This document shows positions 45,879 to 58,110 of a stretch of DNA of 64,000 nt, in pieces. Below the pieces are notes generated by a model. It searched no databases and was not told the DNA's origin. It was given only the letters and a program-made list of their open reading frames with translations. The stretch spans positions 15,404,088 to 15,468,087 of the forward strand of contig CM037593.1 of assembly GCA_021018995.1 (NCBI GenBank), given 5' to 3'. The stretch comes from Chloranthus sessilifolius (lineage: Eukaryota > Streptophyta > Magnoliopsida > Chloranthales > Chloranthaceae). The position numbers and the translations under genes are program-made. Every line of letters starts with the position of its first letter. Positions within the stretch are counted from its first letter, which is position 1.

Positions 45879-47576
45879 TAATATATTTTACGCGAAACTG
45901 AAACCAGTAAATGTTCCTCAGCATAGATGCCAAATAACACACATTTGCATAGCTTCCCGTGCTGTTTGTGACTTTTTAGACAGACACCTATGAACATTGT
46001 TGAGTAAAAGAAATTAAGGGAATCGGGGTGAGACAGCAGTCTTATGGGTGTGAATAACGTTAACCCCTTCTTTAATTCAATCTTAAATATTCTCTATTAG
46101 AACCTACAAAACAAATGTGATATAGAAAGCAAGCATGAGAAGCCAATTCTTTTGACATTGGGCAGTTTCGCATCTCTTTGTTCCTACAAGGCGACAATGA
46201 TGAGAGATCATGGATTCCATGGAATCCAAAATCACTCATTCCATTGTTCATTTTTGAGCCTGATGGGGCAAGTGGAAAGGTATGAACTTTAATCAAAAAA
46301 ATAATTATTAGCTTATGAAGTGTCATATTGTGAAGATTGCGATTTAAATTAGATTTTAGGTAAGCTAATATTGTGAAGAGTTCTTGGCATATGCGATTTT
46401 GCAGAGATCATTTTAAACCTACAAATGTCCTAAATAAAAAAGAAGAAAAAAAGATTTTATTTTTACAAATTTGTAAATATCAAATTCTCAAAAAAAAGAT
46501 TAAAAAATAAAATCATTGCAAAATCTTCAAAATATAAAAATAATAGAAAATAAAATAAAAATAAATAATGAAAACAATTACTTTCGAAATCTCAAAGAAA
46601 AGGGTTTTGAAACGTGCTCACAACATGAGAGGAAATTTTCATATTGTCATAATAGAAAGCATGATGGATGAGGATCTCTTTGGAGATAATTGACTAATTG
46701 GCTCAACATAAAATAAATCAATTGCCATCATGGAGGATACCGATGAGATAAACCTTAAGGGTCTGTTTGGAGAAGGGAAAAAGAAAAGAAATTATAGGAA
46801 ATGAATGTAAATATGTTAATTTCCTATGTTTGACAACAAAGTTGTGCCACCGGAAATAATAGGAAAATTTAAAATTTTCTTTTCCATTGAAAAATGACAA
46901 ATCCCTCTAAAATATGAGGATTTCATAGGAAATCTTTTGCCACTCCCTTCCCTCCGCTCTTTTTATTGGGTGAGAACACACACACTCTCTCTCTCTCCTA
47001 TCTCTCTCTAACCGATCCCTCTCTCTCTCTCTCCTTTCCAAAACCAAAAATTTTAATTCTTTTTGGGTTGGTTTCGGTTCGGTTTCGGGTTCTATTATTT
47101 TTTGTATTTAAAGGTTTTTTGGGTTTAATTTTTAGGGTTTTTTCAGGTTTTTCGGAAAAAAATTTCTATTCTAATCCTACATAATCAGTTTTCGATTTTT
47201 GCCATCCAATTCTGAAACCTAAGAGAACCGGAATCGGTTCAGTTTCGGTCTAGTTTGTGCCGGTTTGATTTGGCCAGTTTTCGGGTTGATTTTGGGTTTT
47301 TGGTTTTTTCTTATACGGTTGCACCTGTAACCATGGGTGACTTGCATGTGTCTTTCCCGTGAAAATGAGTCATCAAGGTCCAAGATTTAGATTTCCCACC
47401 TCTGCAACGTGCAAGGCCGGAGTCAAGGTCGGAATGCAAGGACTACGAGTTTATATGAGTGCAGCCATAAGCACCTTTACATGAACCATTGTCTGGTTAT
47501 GTTATGTTTAACATTAGATTGTTAAGCCTTGGCATTATTTAAGGTTGAAAACTATTTCCCCAAGCTTGAGCACCAT
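45879..47576. other. No gene seen
   Basis: Unique AT-rich sequence between two transposons. It holds a GGGTCTGTTTGGA motif near 46760 of the kind seen at MITE ends (no partner found), a CT-rich run (about 46980-47040) and repeated GGTTTCGGTTCGG words (about 47065-47260). Confidence 0.5.
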
Positions 47577-47834
47577 CACTACGTCAAAAAGCCAAAATAA
47601 TAACTTTTGCAATATAAAAAAGAACCACTGCCCAAGCAGTAGTATAATAATCCACTACCAAAACCAATTATTTATTATATTAAGACAGTGGTTTAATTCC
47701 TCAACCATCATCACGTACAACTCTTTCCTCAAGTCACGTGCAAATCTATCGGGAACCCTACTTCCAAACTTTTCTCTCTTTATATTTCTATCACAACTGT
47801 CGTCTCCCTTAGAAACATTTTTTCTTTCTCTTTG

Positions 47835-48050
47835 AAGCCCAACCTCTCTCTCCTCTTCCTCTCCCTCTCCCTCTCCCTCTCTCTCTCTATAAAACCCTAG
47901 ATTTTTCACGAGTTTCTCAAAATCATCCATCCTTTCCGTTCAGCTCATCAGTGCAATCCATTTCAAAGTTGTTATATGGTGGATCAAGATGGATTGGAGG
48001 ATTTGAGATGGATCAGGAGCCGGTGAATACTGATCTAGGTATGCTATATG
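47835..48050 (+). promoter_or_regulatory. Promoter-like CT repeat, TATA and leader inside the CACTA element
   Basis: (CTCCCT)n and CT repeats (about 47850-47890) run into CTATAAAACCCTAG (about 47887-47900). A leader follows with ATG GAT CAG GAG at about 48009 and a possible splice donor at GATCTAG/GTATGC (48038). This could start a chimeric transcript through the downstream fragments; it is inferred only. Confidence 0.35.
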
Positions 48051-48611
48051 GTTTTGATCTTGTGGAGCAGAGGATTTTAGAAGCAGATCTAGGTTTGTTA
48101 TATGGTTTTTGGTTACATTTTGGTTGATTTTGAGTAGGATTTGAGATGGATTGGTTGATTCGTTGATTTTCCAATTTTCTCTATCATATCCTCAAATTAT
48201 TTTTTTTAGGTTTTTGTTCCCAATTTTTCCTTTTTTTGGATTTTATAGGATATTTTAATATCCTTTAATTCCCATCCAAGCCATCCATTATAGCTTAATT
48301 GGCCGATACTAATTCGGATCGCTATTTCGAACCAGTTTTGGTTGAAACGATTCAGTCACCAGTTCTAAATTAGTCAAATTCTTGCTAACGAGTTAACGTC
48401 AGAATATCTATATACTAACATGGACCATAAAAATAGGTGCCTAGTCGAAACACACACATGACTAGTAACAACTTTATTGATAAATTTATCTGTAATTTAT
48501 GATCTAGAGTTATGTATGTTGACTAGTAATCACACCACACCTTTAATTTTCTGAATTGGACAATACATTAGTACTTCGTTCACTGTAAATTTTTTCATTA
48601 CGGTAGTGGAG

Positions 48612-48613
<2 letters not shown>

Positions 48614-48662
<49 letters not shown>
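48614..48662. repeat. (TA)n microsatellite
   Basis: Continuous TA dinucleotides within the CACTA element. Confidence 0.95.
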
Positions 48663-48664
<2 letters not shown>

Positions 48665-49428
48665 TACATTTGATTTTGTGGCAACATAAAAAATGAATCT
48701 TATATATATTGTCTTAGGTTTTAGGTTCAGTTGGCAACATACATCAGTAATAAATGCAACACTCTATAGAAAATCATGTTTTGAGTTTAATTTCAAGTTC
48801 TTGCTTAAGTAGAAAAATAGGGAGAAGGGTATACAAAGTCCTATGTCGTGTTTAAGTTCAACATATAAATAAATATTTAAAAAATATTTTGAGTTAGATA
48901 AGGTAGGCAGCATGTGCACTAGATAAATGAACCATTTTGACTATTAATTTGGTAGTTTTGAAGCTTTAAGACTAGGTATGTTGTTTTCAATGAATTAGTG
49001 TTTAAATTTAGGGCTTTATATTTTCTATCTTTTCTCCTAAAATTTTCATTAAAATTTCTATTTTAGTCTGTTTCCATTATAAGTTAGTTTCTCCTCGGAT
49101 TGAGCTACACTCACTGCGACATTGGTGTTTTACTCTTTGGTGACAACTACCAACCAATTGGAGCAAATCCCTTCTACTGAAATGGGATTAAGTTCATGTT
49201 GTTGTTCTTTTTTACTCATAAAAAGTTGCAATGCATCTACATTCTCCTGACAATGGAACTTAGTGCATTCCATCATGATCAATGAAGTAGGCCTTCTCAA
49301 ATTAGTTCACAATCTACGAAAGTCATAAATTGATACAAATTGTATAATACCTATACCCATCCTATACACACCAAGTAATCTACAAACTGAATGAATTCTT
49401 AAGAGTTATTTTTCTTTGGTGATCTCAG

Positions 49429-49771
49429 AATTGGAGAAATCAGCTTCTTTAGATCCACTTTTGAAGGATCTCTTTGGAAAGAAACAAAGCTTTCGATGCA
49501 ACTTAATTTAATTGGCGACTGATCTCAACGATGGTCGTAATCAATTAGCTTCTCGAGAAGAATCTTTTGCCTGTGAAAGCCTAATCGGATAGGCACAAAT
49601 TCTTTTAATTTACTTACAATTTATCTTAGATTTTTTAGATAATTTTGGGGATTAGAGTTAATTGGTGTAATGACATATTGAGGTAGCAGAGATGAGAGCA
49701 TGGATGAGAAGATTTGTCGGTTGCAGAAAAGCTTAGAAGAGAGGAATGGGCAATCACAAGTCCCAACTTCT
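49429..49771 (+). pseudogene. Captured fragment of a plant coiled-coil protein gene
   Basis: Two exon-like pieces. The first (49429-49593), after an AG acceptor, reads ELEKSASLDPLLKDLFGKKQ, then SFRCNLI, a stop, and LATDLNDGRNQLASREES. The second (49693-49774) reads ESMDEKICRLQKSLEERNGQ. Both have the heptad pattern of one coiled-coil protein and the same strand. They recall conserved plant coiled-coil proteins of the nuclear-envelope-associated kind, but I cannot name the family with confidence. Broken by a stop and lacking most of any parent gene. Confidence 0.5.
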
Positions 49772-50135
49772 ACAACATAATAGGTGAGATTTGAGATTGT
49801 GATGGTGCATTTGAGCATTCAACGGTGCAAACTGTGATCTTTGTCATGGATATTGAGTTGTTTGATTGACCATATTGAAATCTCAATTGTTTATTAGTTC
49901 GCTGCCTTTGTTTAGTTTTAGGCATAACTTTTTGAATGAATCTCATTTAAATCACAACTTCCTATTCACTTGTATATGTAATAATTTAATTGCGACTTAT
50001 TGAGAAAAATTCTCTGTTTTCCCATCTCAGTGAACCCGACGCCTTCATTTGTACTATATAATATCCTATATGAATTTGGACGAACCCGAAAAAGCGCTCG
50101 AGGTCTATAGCACTAGAATGGTTCCAAAATGTGTG

Positions 50136-50205
50136 AAACCAACTATAAGGTGTTTGATGTGAGGTTTAAGGCGGATTTGGTTACTTGGAATTTGATGATT
50201 GCACT
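50136..50205 (+). pseudogene. Possible captured PPR gene fragment
   Basis: YKVFDVRFKADLVTWNLMIA matches the PPR repeat consensus (KVFDEM...DLVTWNxMI). Only about one repeat is visible and no continuing frame follows. Short, so the call is tentative. Confidence 0.45.
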
Positions 50206-51391
50206 ACGTCAAAATGAGGAAAAAATCACATGAAGCAATGACCAAACTCCAGCCCTAGAACAAAGAGCTTGACCTGCTGAATATAATTTTTCCTAACAAT
50301 AATGGTTCTCTTTATGGTATGGAGTTCATTTTTGTAGTTGTTGTTTGTATTCTTTTTTTTATTTCTAGAGCTTTCTTTGGCCTGCTGATGCAGTCATTGA
50401 TGACTTTGAATTGCTTTGAATGTTGTCAACAATTCCTTAAGACCGTTAGAAATTCCTGTGATTAGTTGGACAATTGTTGGATATTGATTGCTGGTGACTT
50501 TTTTAAAAGTCTTACTTGATAGATTTCATGCAATCATTTCTGATTCACATAATTCCTCGTGAGGTAGCTTGTCAAGTGAAAACATAGATTGGTATTATCT
50601 TTGCAATGTGTGCCACATGGAATCAACATCTGACCATCTGATGGTTACAACTTCCAATGCTTAGGAATCCCTAGAATCTGTGGCAGATATATCTGACCAT
50701 GTGATGGTTACACCACTATAGTCATGTTGGATCCTACCTAAGCAATTAAATCCCACCCGTACCATTAAACTATTCCCCTCCATGCCCCTGGTAAGCTTGT
50801 CAACGTTGAAATCAGTTCCTACTTGCTAATTCATTAATAGGAACGGATGGCCATGGATGGTTATAACATTTTCATTTATATATATATAAAATCCCACGTA
50901 ATGATTTTGAGAGAAGTAGCGAGAAACGATATGAAGGGTTGTGTACTAACACAGAGTTTAGCCATGAACAATAATGAGTGGAGAAATAAGACTCGCAAAG
51001 CTGCTCCCAAATAGATGAGACAAGACAATCATGATGATGTTCTTGATTAGGCCTGAAGTGATACTCCTTGGAGTAGATGCCGCATGGCAATATGCACCCA
51101 TACAATTGGAAGTATGAACCCTGGGGTAAAATGCAAGTCTTTTACTTATATTCCTTTAACTTTTACTAGTGTGGTTCTTATGAATTTTGAGCTGGGTAAA
51201 GAGGATCTTGCATTTTTGAAGACGTTCCAAATTGAGAATGTGCAAAAGAAGCCATAAATAGATACCTTTTTGTGGATCAAAGCATACATCAAATTTGGCT
51301 TATATATTTACTTTAGAAGTAGTTGTTTTCCTAAATTTGCACTTTTCATGTGTTCCCCTCCTTTGTATGCATGTGTATGTTTGATTGGTAG

Positions 51392-51910
51392 GCTTCTATT
51401 CACTAATCTTGGAGGTGAACGGAGGTTTGCGTCCATTGTTGCAAAGAGATTGGAGACTCTAAGAGCACTAACACAAGGAGACCGCAGGTCAGTTTGGTTG
51501 GGTCTTGTGTTCATTGGCTGTGGATGAACATGTAGACCTTAGGTTAAATTATTTTCTTTACAATAAGGGACACCCCCTTCCAGCCATTACCTGCTTACTG
51601 TGCCTCTTCATGTGTTGCAGGGCAGGACCATCCTTGAGTGCTTATAATTATGATAGTGGTTATGGAAAAAGGGCCTTGGTGTTGATGTACAAAGGAATAA
51701 TGGAGCAGGTTTAGTATTTAGTTATTTCATATAAGCTATGTTACACTTACACAGGAACTGAATAAATTGACTGCTTTTTCATCTGTCAGGGTCCCTTACC
51801 AGTTGTACCTCCTGGTTGTATATCTGAAAAGCTAGATACCATTCAAGATTTCATTGTGAAGGTAAAAGCTGCTCTCGTGTCGGTGGGAATAGTCAAGGAT
51901 ACAGCCATTG
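51392..51910 (+). pseudogene. FGT1: Captured fragment of FORGETTER1/strawberry notch homologue, three exons
   Basis: Three pieces with canonical splice borders and one continuous protein match. Exon 51392-51487 reads [20 protein letters not shown] and [12 protein letters not shown]. Exon 51621-51708 reads AGPSLSAYNYDSGYGKRALV and LMYKGIMEQ. Exon 51790-51910 reads LPVVPPGCISEKLDTIQDFI and ALVSVGIVKDTAIG. These are consecutive segments of the C-terminal half of the strawberry notch family, helicase-like transcription cofactors acting with chromatin remodellers (FORGETTER1 in Arabidopsis). The family protein exceeds 1000 residues; the helicase core and PHD region are absent here. The reading frame is unusually well kept for a fragment. 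Introns (51488-51620, 51709-51789) show DNA-level capture. Confidence 0.8.
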
Positions 51911-52855
51911 GTAATGTGAATTGTTTCCATATTTTAAGGCATAAAGAGAAACCTGTCATGGTGAAGAGTTTTGCAAAAAGATGGTATTTTGGCCTTATTC
52001 GGGACTAAGCTGGTGAATGGGCAGGTCTCAAGAAGCAGCATTCGCAATCAATGCATAGGAGCTCCAGTGAGTATGTCCTTTTTCCTTGGAGTTGGATTGA
52101 GATCAGGGCAGAGGTCCGGAGTATGTCCTATGTGTACGTCCGTGAGTGGTGGGAGGTCGGGAGTATGTCCTAAATGTCATAATAGCAATCAACTGTCATT
52201 AAGATCAAATTTCCTAAGCTAAATCATAAAACATATCTCAACAGCCATAAAAATCATTAGCATCATCAAGGAGATACTAGCGCTACACAATTTTGCATCT
52301 TGCTGGTTCCAAAACTAGTAAATTTCTGGCGATAATAATCCTTTTTTTTTGCTTGATTTATTGATATTTGACATTTAGTGCTTGTCATTATATGATGTCT
52401 ATTTTACATGCTAATTAATTAATGTTTCTTTCATGGAGTTTCTCCATTATTCATAATTTGATTTGGTGCTGTATTTAGGGAACCATTAAAATCGTTTGAC
52501 TGCAATAACCACACCAGGAACTATACGCCACACATTCTTGCTGTTAGAGGTTAGTGCTCTTTTACTTAGTTATTTCTGTTCTAAAAGAAGCATGAATAAT
52601 TTTGACTATTCCATTACTTACCAATCCATTTTCCTGTTATTATTATTAATCACAGGTATTGTGGATTCATATTGGAAATCCATTTTCCTATGCTAAATGC
52701 AATATTTTATGCCAAGTGGGTGGTCATTATCTATCTTGCCAGCCCCAAATAAGTGGAACAAGATGATGGCGGTGATCTCATCTCAGTTTTTGGTTGGACC
52801 AAAACTTGATAGTTTGAGCTGCTTTTTGACATATGGACTTGCATGCATCATGCAG

Positions 52856-53190
52856 GTGAGTGACAAGATGGACCCAAATGAGCTTGTGAAATTGTGCGAG
52901 ATTCTGAACCCTCACAACAAACCAGGAAAGATAACCATAATCACGTGAATGGGAGCTGAGAACGGAGAGTGAAGCTCCCCCGCCTGGTTAGAGCCATACG
53001 GCAAGGTGGTCTCATCGTTACTTGGGTGAGCGACCCGATGCATGGGAACACTATTAACCCTCTATGTGGTTTGAAGACCCGTCCATTCTACGCAATTAGA
53101 GTAAAAATCACTTTATATATACCGAAATCAATATCTCAGTTTAATTATGTTCTCCTTTTGATTTCAGGCGAAGCTTTTCGATTTTAAGCT
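52856..53190 (+). pseudogene. Captured fragment of plastid DAHP synthase gene
   Basis: Exon 52856-53100, after a CAG acceptor, reads [30 protein letters not shown], a stop, [32 protein letters not shown] and [12 protein letters not shown]. This is the conserved core of class II 3-deoxy-D-arabino-heptulosonate 7-phosphate synthase, the first shikimate pathway enzyme, including the DPMHGNT active-site region. An intron (53101-53167) follows and then a few codons (AKLFDF) that may correspond to the next exon before homology ends. The fragment has at least one stop and a local frame disturbance near GAENGE. It lies about 950 bases after the FORGETTER1 fragment, on the same strand. Confidence 0.85.
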
Positions 53191-53689
53191 TACCTCAAAC
53201 GAATCACTAGGGGACGGGGACACTTAGCAGGAGAGGCGAAGCAAATTTTTTATTTTTATTTTTTTTTATTTTGAAAATGGGCCATGGGGTCAGATTGTTA
53301 ACTCTCTTTCTTTTGTTCTTCTTTTTGTTTGAATAAAAGGATTGGACATGTAGAGTTTAAAATATTTGGTTGATTTGAAAGGTTGGATCATAGGTTGAGA
53401 TGCAAACCTTTTGCTTGAATAAAAGAATTGGGCATCTATTTTTTATATTAATGGAATGATTTGCATTTAAGTTGAATGGATGTGTTTAAATATGAGGTTA
53501 ATAGGTTTTTTTCTTTATATAATTTTTTTAAAAGCATTAAAAAAATATTTAAAAATTGCATTAAAAAAAGCATAAAAAATTTGCATTAAAAAAAAATATA
53601 TTTTTTTAAAATGCATAAAAAATCGTCGACGTAATTTTATTTTTTTTTAAATAGTATTTTTTTCAAAAAAAAATTTCATAAAAAAATCA

Positions 53690-53903
53690 CTGTCAAAAGC
53701 AGTGATTTTTTCTATGACTGTTAAGATCAATCGTTGTTGAAGTTCATAAACCACTGTCTTGTATAGTGGTAAAAAAAAATCACTCTTTTTTTTACAACTG
53801 TTTAGGGCAGTGATTTTTCGAAAAAAAATCACTGTCAAAGACAGTGATTTTTTGAAAAAACCACTGTTTAAGGCAGTGATTTTTTTGGCTTTTTCACATA
53901 GTG
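53690..53903. repeat. CACTA right subterminal repeats and TIR
   Basis: Repeated CAGTGATTTTT and AAATCACTGTC words in both orientations, ending in GGCTTTTTCACATAGTG. Confidence 0.8.
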
Positions 53904-54161
53904 TTCTAGATCCATATTCTGTTCATGATTATTTGAGGAACTGGGAGTTAGTGTTTAAGGATAATTGTATGTTGCAGTGTTTTTTCCGAGGTTCCTTATT
54001 CCTTCCGTGGGTCTGTTGGTAGTTGGGTGAGCTGTTAGCTCACTCTCCTCAGTGCAGCCCAAGGTCTAAGTTGAGTTTGTTTGTAACTCGTTTTCTTATT
54101 TTATATGAAGGGAAGGACTTCTATAAAAATAAAATAATAACTACCTTTTGTCAATGAAAAA

Positions 54162-54162
<1 letters not shown>

Positions 54163-54238
<76 letters not shown>
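54163..54238. repeat. (TA)n microsatellite
   Basis: About 76 bases of uninterrupted TA, the longest in the window. Confidence 0.95.
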
Positions 54239-54241
<3 letters not shown>

Positions 54242-54705
54242 TTTGTATATGATATTTATGCAAAAATTGAGGGTTCAAAAAAATAAAAAATATAGATGTT
54301 TCTTGTTCTTTTAAAAAATACCCAAAAAAGAAAGAAAAAAAAATCATTTTGTCTTTGTAAATAAATTTTGTCCTTAGAAAAACAACCAAAAAACTCAAGA
54401 GAAAAAATAAAATAAATTTTTTTCTTTCGTCTCTGCATAGAAGTGTTTTGGCTTCTCTAAAAAAATAAATAGAGAAAAGAGAATAAAAAAGAAAAATCCA
54501 TCTAAACCTTACTCATTGTTGAGTTAAATTTAAAAATAAAAGGGGATTGATATATGTTTTCTAGAAGGTGCAAGAACAACAACTTCCTAAGGCCTCAACT
54601 TCATCAATCTTAATCACCTTAGCTTCAAACACTCTCATTCCTAGTAATGCACTACGTCAGCTCCGGTAACTCAATTCAATATTATTTTTAAAAGAAACAT
54701 TTAGG

Positions 54706-54912
54706 TTTTTTTTTTTTTTTTGATAACTTAGGGTAATTCCAAGCTTACGCTTGAACTAATCGCTAAGGGATACCCTTGTCCCCACCATGTAATGAGTATT
54801 TCATGATTTTCATACCCTACGAGGCATCTTGTTATCGCAGAAGGGAGACGCCAACACTCGATCTCATAACTTATTGGTAATAAACCAAAGTCCCCTACCA
54901 ACTGTGCCAAAA
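54706..54912 (-). mobile_element. tRNA-derived SINE with poly(A) tail
   Basis: Minus strand: box A TGGCACAGTTGG, a box B-like GAGATCGAGTGTTGG, a body with CATGAAATACTCATTACATGG and GGTATCCCTTAGCG, then CCCTAAGTTATC and sixteen A residues (T-run 54706-54721 on the plus strand). Imperfect flanking repeats AGAAACATTTAGG (54693-54705) and AGAAAAACATACAGG (54916-54930) look like the target duplication. The same body occurs in the three dispersed repeat copies. Confidence 0.78.
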
Positions 54913-57900
54913 ATAAGAAAAACATACAGGTTTTGACATGTCATGTCTCAATCTCGGACTTCTCGAATTGAATTTTTCAAAAAAAAAAAACAAAAAAGCT
55001 TACATTTTGAAGAAATTTTTATCAAATTATTTTCTTTATCACATGTTAACCTTGTGAGCTCCTTGATGATTTTTCAATATATAGTACCCAGATGGGGCTG
55101 AAGCTTCTTAGTTTTTTGTGTCAGTTTCTTACTACAACTAATAGTTGCACTAAGGTTAATTTTTCCATTAGTTGCAAACTAAGTGTGCAACAAAGAGGAA
55201 TCGATTTCCGTGGATCCCCTTTGATATTTCGAATTTTGCTTGATTCCACCCTTTACCCTTCACTTTTGCTTTAATTTTCAATTTCACCCCTCCTATCCAT
55301 TACCCATACACCCTATATCTCCCACAAACTCATCCAACTAACGCAAATACCAACAATTTTTTTTCTATAACGACCCAAATCCCAACAATTAAAGTAACAT
55401 AATCCCTTATAAACTATAGGAATCACCCTCTTTCAAGCAATTTGCTACTTGCCCCTTGTAGAATAAATTTTTAATTTGTAACATTTGTCACATCTAAGGG
55501 TTGTTTTTGAATAAAATTATTGCACAATCCTTATGCTTTGAATTGATCTAATTAAAGTTGGGCACTTGTCGAACAATTGTTAAGCCTATTAGCCCATTTT
55601 ACTATTAGACATCTCTTTTAGCAAATGATTAAAATTTTGAGATAGAAAATTTTGCCATTTTAGCCTCTCAAATCTCGACTCCATTAAAATAACTCTAATA
55701 ACTCTCAAATTTAACTCCATAAGGCTGCATTTAGGTTAGCTCTTTTGGGGCAAAAAACAGTTCTTTCACTTTTTGGCTTCGATAGAGAACTACTTTTACA
55801 TTTGGTAACACAGTTTCTTGCCTCATTTGCTCTGACAGGGAGTTGTTTTAAGTTATAAAACTGTTCTATCTCAGAGCAAATTTTATTTGCTATGACAGAG
55901 AGCTGGCAAAGTGCTGCTTCTGCTCTTATAAGAGCTAACCCAAACACAGCCTAAGAGATGTCCTCTACTTATAATCAGTTTCTCTAATAACTCTAGGGCG
56001 AAACGTGTAGGTCCAAGATGGACCGATACCCGATTTGACACCATGGAGACCCATAAAAGATATCTTTAATGGTTGATGTGGGTGATTTATCCCATCGTCC
56101 AGATTGTTTTACACCTAAACCACCCTGGGTAGTTAGAAATTAGCACCAATGACCATCTTTTGTAACTATATAAACAATAAAGTTGTGTTTGACAACGCTC
56201 CCTGACTTCTCCCCGCCACTCTACGGTGCAGATAGAGATTCCTCAAGCACGTTTGGTAGACATATAAGGAGCTGGCGGGGAACTGATGGGGAGTGGTCGG
56301 GCAACAATGGATGGTCCACAACTGTAGTTTTATCAGAGCGGTTGAAAATTTAATTATTTAAAAAAAATATCGAATAAAACGTTTCATAACTATTTGAACG
56401 ATGCCTGTATATTTTGGAGTGCAAAAAGAATATATAAATATCGAAAGAAAATATATAGAAAAAGATGGGGATTTCCAATTTATATAGGATTTGATGATTG
56501 GCTACTACCGCCCACATAAAGTGGGTAACCAAAATTGAGAAATAAAGAACGATTATATAGATAGGGATGCAAGCTCTGACCCGAAAACCCGAAATGAAAC
56601 TGAAAACAGAGCGAATAGAATCGGTCCAAACGGGCCGGACGATTCAGACCTATCTATTTTGTGGAAGATTCTTCTTTCTCAACTCTAGAAACAGTTGACT
56701 ACTTTGAATCACTCGGTGGAGATTGTTTTCCTTCTCAAACTTTTGAGACAGTACATTTGGACATTATGATTCTACAATCAGATGGTTAGATTTTGATTTC
56801 TCTTTAACAGCATCTCTGAAGGTGTTTCGAGAACCATGTTTGATCTTTGCTTTGAAAGGTGATTCGTGAACCATGTTTGATCTTTGCATTGATCATGCTC
56901 ACTTAATGGAATTCTTTCCATTTTGAATCAAAACCTGACCGATTGATGATAGAACCAAGATCTCTTGATATATTTTGTCGAAGATTGCGGCAAAAAATGA
57001 CCTTTGATCGTTTGATTCAAAATAGTAAATTGTTTAAACATATCGATATGTTTCTGCTTGGGACCCTATCGATATACCGATTAAAATCGGACTTTATATC
57101 CCAGGTCATTTGATAACTTAAACCGTACGATTAGTCTCGACAGTTTCGCATATTATTTTAGGGTAGTGATTTTTGCAACAAAATATTCTTGCACCCCAAT
57201 TGATGGTTCTACCACTCACACTGTTGACTGCCTTGAATCAGATTGCAACGGCCCGACTTTTTCCCTTATCGTAACTAGAAAGGTCACGCCATCGGATCAC
57301 TTAATATGATCTTGTCATACAAAAGCATCGTGTATAAAGTGTTACATATACGGAAGCGAATTGCATTAACTCTTATACGTAGAAATATGACAACAACTAA
57401 TATTCATTCATTTATCTAAAGCAGCAAACTGAACAGGAATATAAATAGAAACCTATACATAAAGTAGTAAACTATCTTAAACCACACTGCTGTATATACA
57501 TGTTTAATGTTTAAAAACAAATCTCTCTCTCTCTCTCTCTCAAACCTCTCAAGGAAAGAAGTCCTCAGCAGAACCTTCCTCCTCGTCCTCCTCAGGCTGG
57601 TAGGTAGGATCAGCCTCTTGCTTAGGGTCACGGTCAATACCTGCAGCTAAGACATGAAGTCGTAGGATGAGTTATCATCGAAGCTCAGCAGAGAAATTTA
57701 AAGTGTTAAGTTATATGTTAGATTTTCAATTCACTTCTAAATGCATAAATTACAAAACTAAATACATTATATCTTACCTTGTATCTATTCTGGCAATATT
57801 TAGCATTTATTCTAGCAGGATATAGTATAACAACCAATAAATCATGCAAATTTTATATCATACTGACAGATTCATGTTGAACAAATACGAGGAATCATAC

Positions 57901-57954
57901 TGACAAAGAATCATGCTAGACAATTACAGAAATTATACTGAAACAAGACATATA

Positions 57955-58110
57955 TAAGAAACAAGAAAATCAAGCTCCTGAGTTAGCGGGATCACTTGGA
58001 TCGAGAAAATCAAGTTCCCGAGTTAGCGGGATCACTTGGACGAGATATCAAGCTCCCGAGTTAGCGGGATCACTTGGACGAGATTTCAAGCTCCCGAGTT
58101 AGTGAGATCA
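57955..58110. repeat. Four-unit tandem repeat in the solo LTR
   Basis: CAAG(C/T)TCC(C/T)GAGTTAG and GCGGGATCACTTGGA(T)CGAGA recur four times with a period of about 37-46 bases. Confidence 0.9.

Larger units (their letters stand above)
47577..53903 (+). mobile_element. CACTA transposon carrying captured gene fragments, no transposase
   Basis: The left end CACTACGTCAAAAAGCC and the right end, read inward, CACTATGTGAAAAAGCC form a 17-base inverted repeat with two mismatches. Subterminal CAGTGATTTTT and CCACTGTC words are dense at the right (53690-53900) and related CCACTGCCC and CAGTGGTTT words lie at the left (47625-47690), as in CACTA elements. Flanks CAT and TTC do not match as a 3-base duplication. 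No TNPD/TNPA-like coding sequence was found. The interior carries fragments of at least three or four cellular genes, all on the plus strand, with introns kept. Confidence 0.82.
53904..55305. other. No gene seen; microsatellite and SINE
   Basis: AT-rich sequence. Apart from the (TA)n tract at 54163-54238 and the SINE at 54706-54912 nothing is recognisable. A short stretch with GGTGAGCTGTTAGCTCACTC (about 54025) resembles LTR-type sequence but has no partner. Confidence 0.55.

Noticed and set aside
46760-48300. MITE starting at GGGTCTGTTTGGA
   Set aside because: No inverted partner with the same end could be found, and the only candidate lies across the CACTA border.
51392-53190. Intact host gene
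   Set aside because: The exons belong to two different cellular genes, lack the rest of both proteins, include stops and lie between CACTA termini.
54706-54912. tRNA gene
   Set aside because: Box A-like and box B-like words are present, but no cloverleaf closes; the poly(A) tail and flanking repeats point to a SINE.
55711-55947. Short open frame on the minus strand (78 codons)
   Set aside because: It lies in non-coding dispersed repeat sequence, has no family signature and is not conserved in copy A.
57416-57637. Short charged open frame on the minus strand
   Set aside because: Driven by a CT/GA microsatellite and hydrophobic AT-rich codons within a solo LTR.
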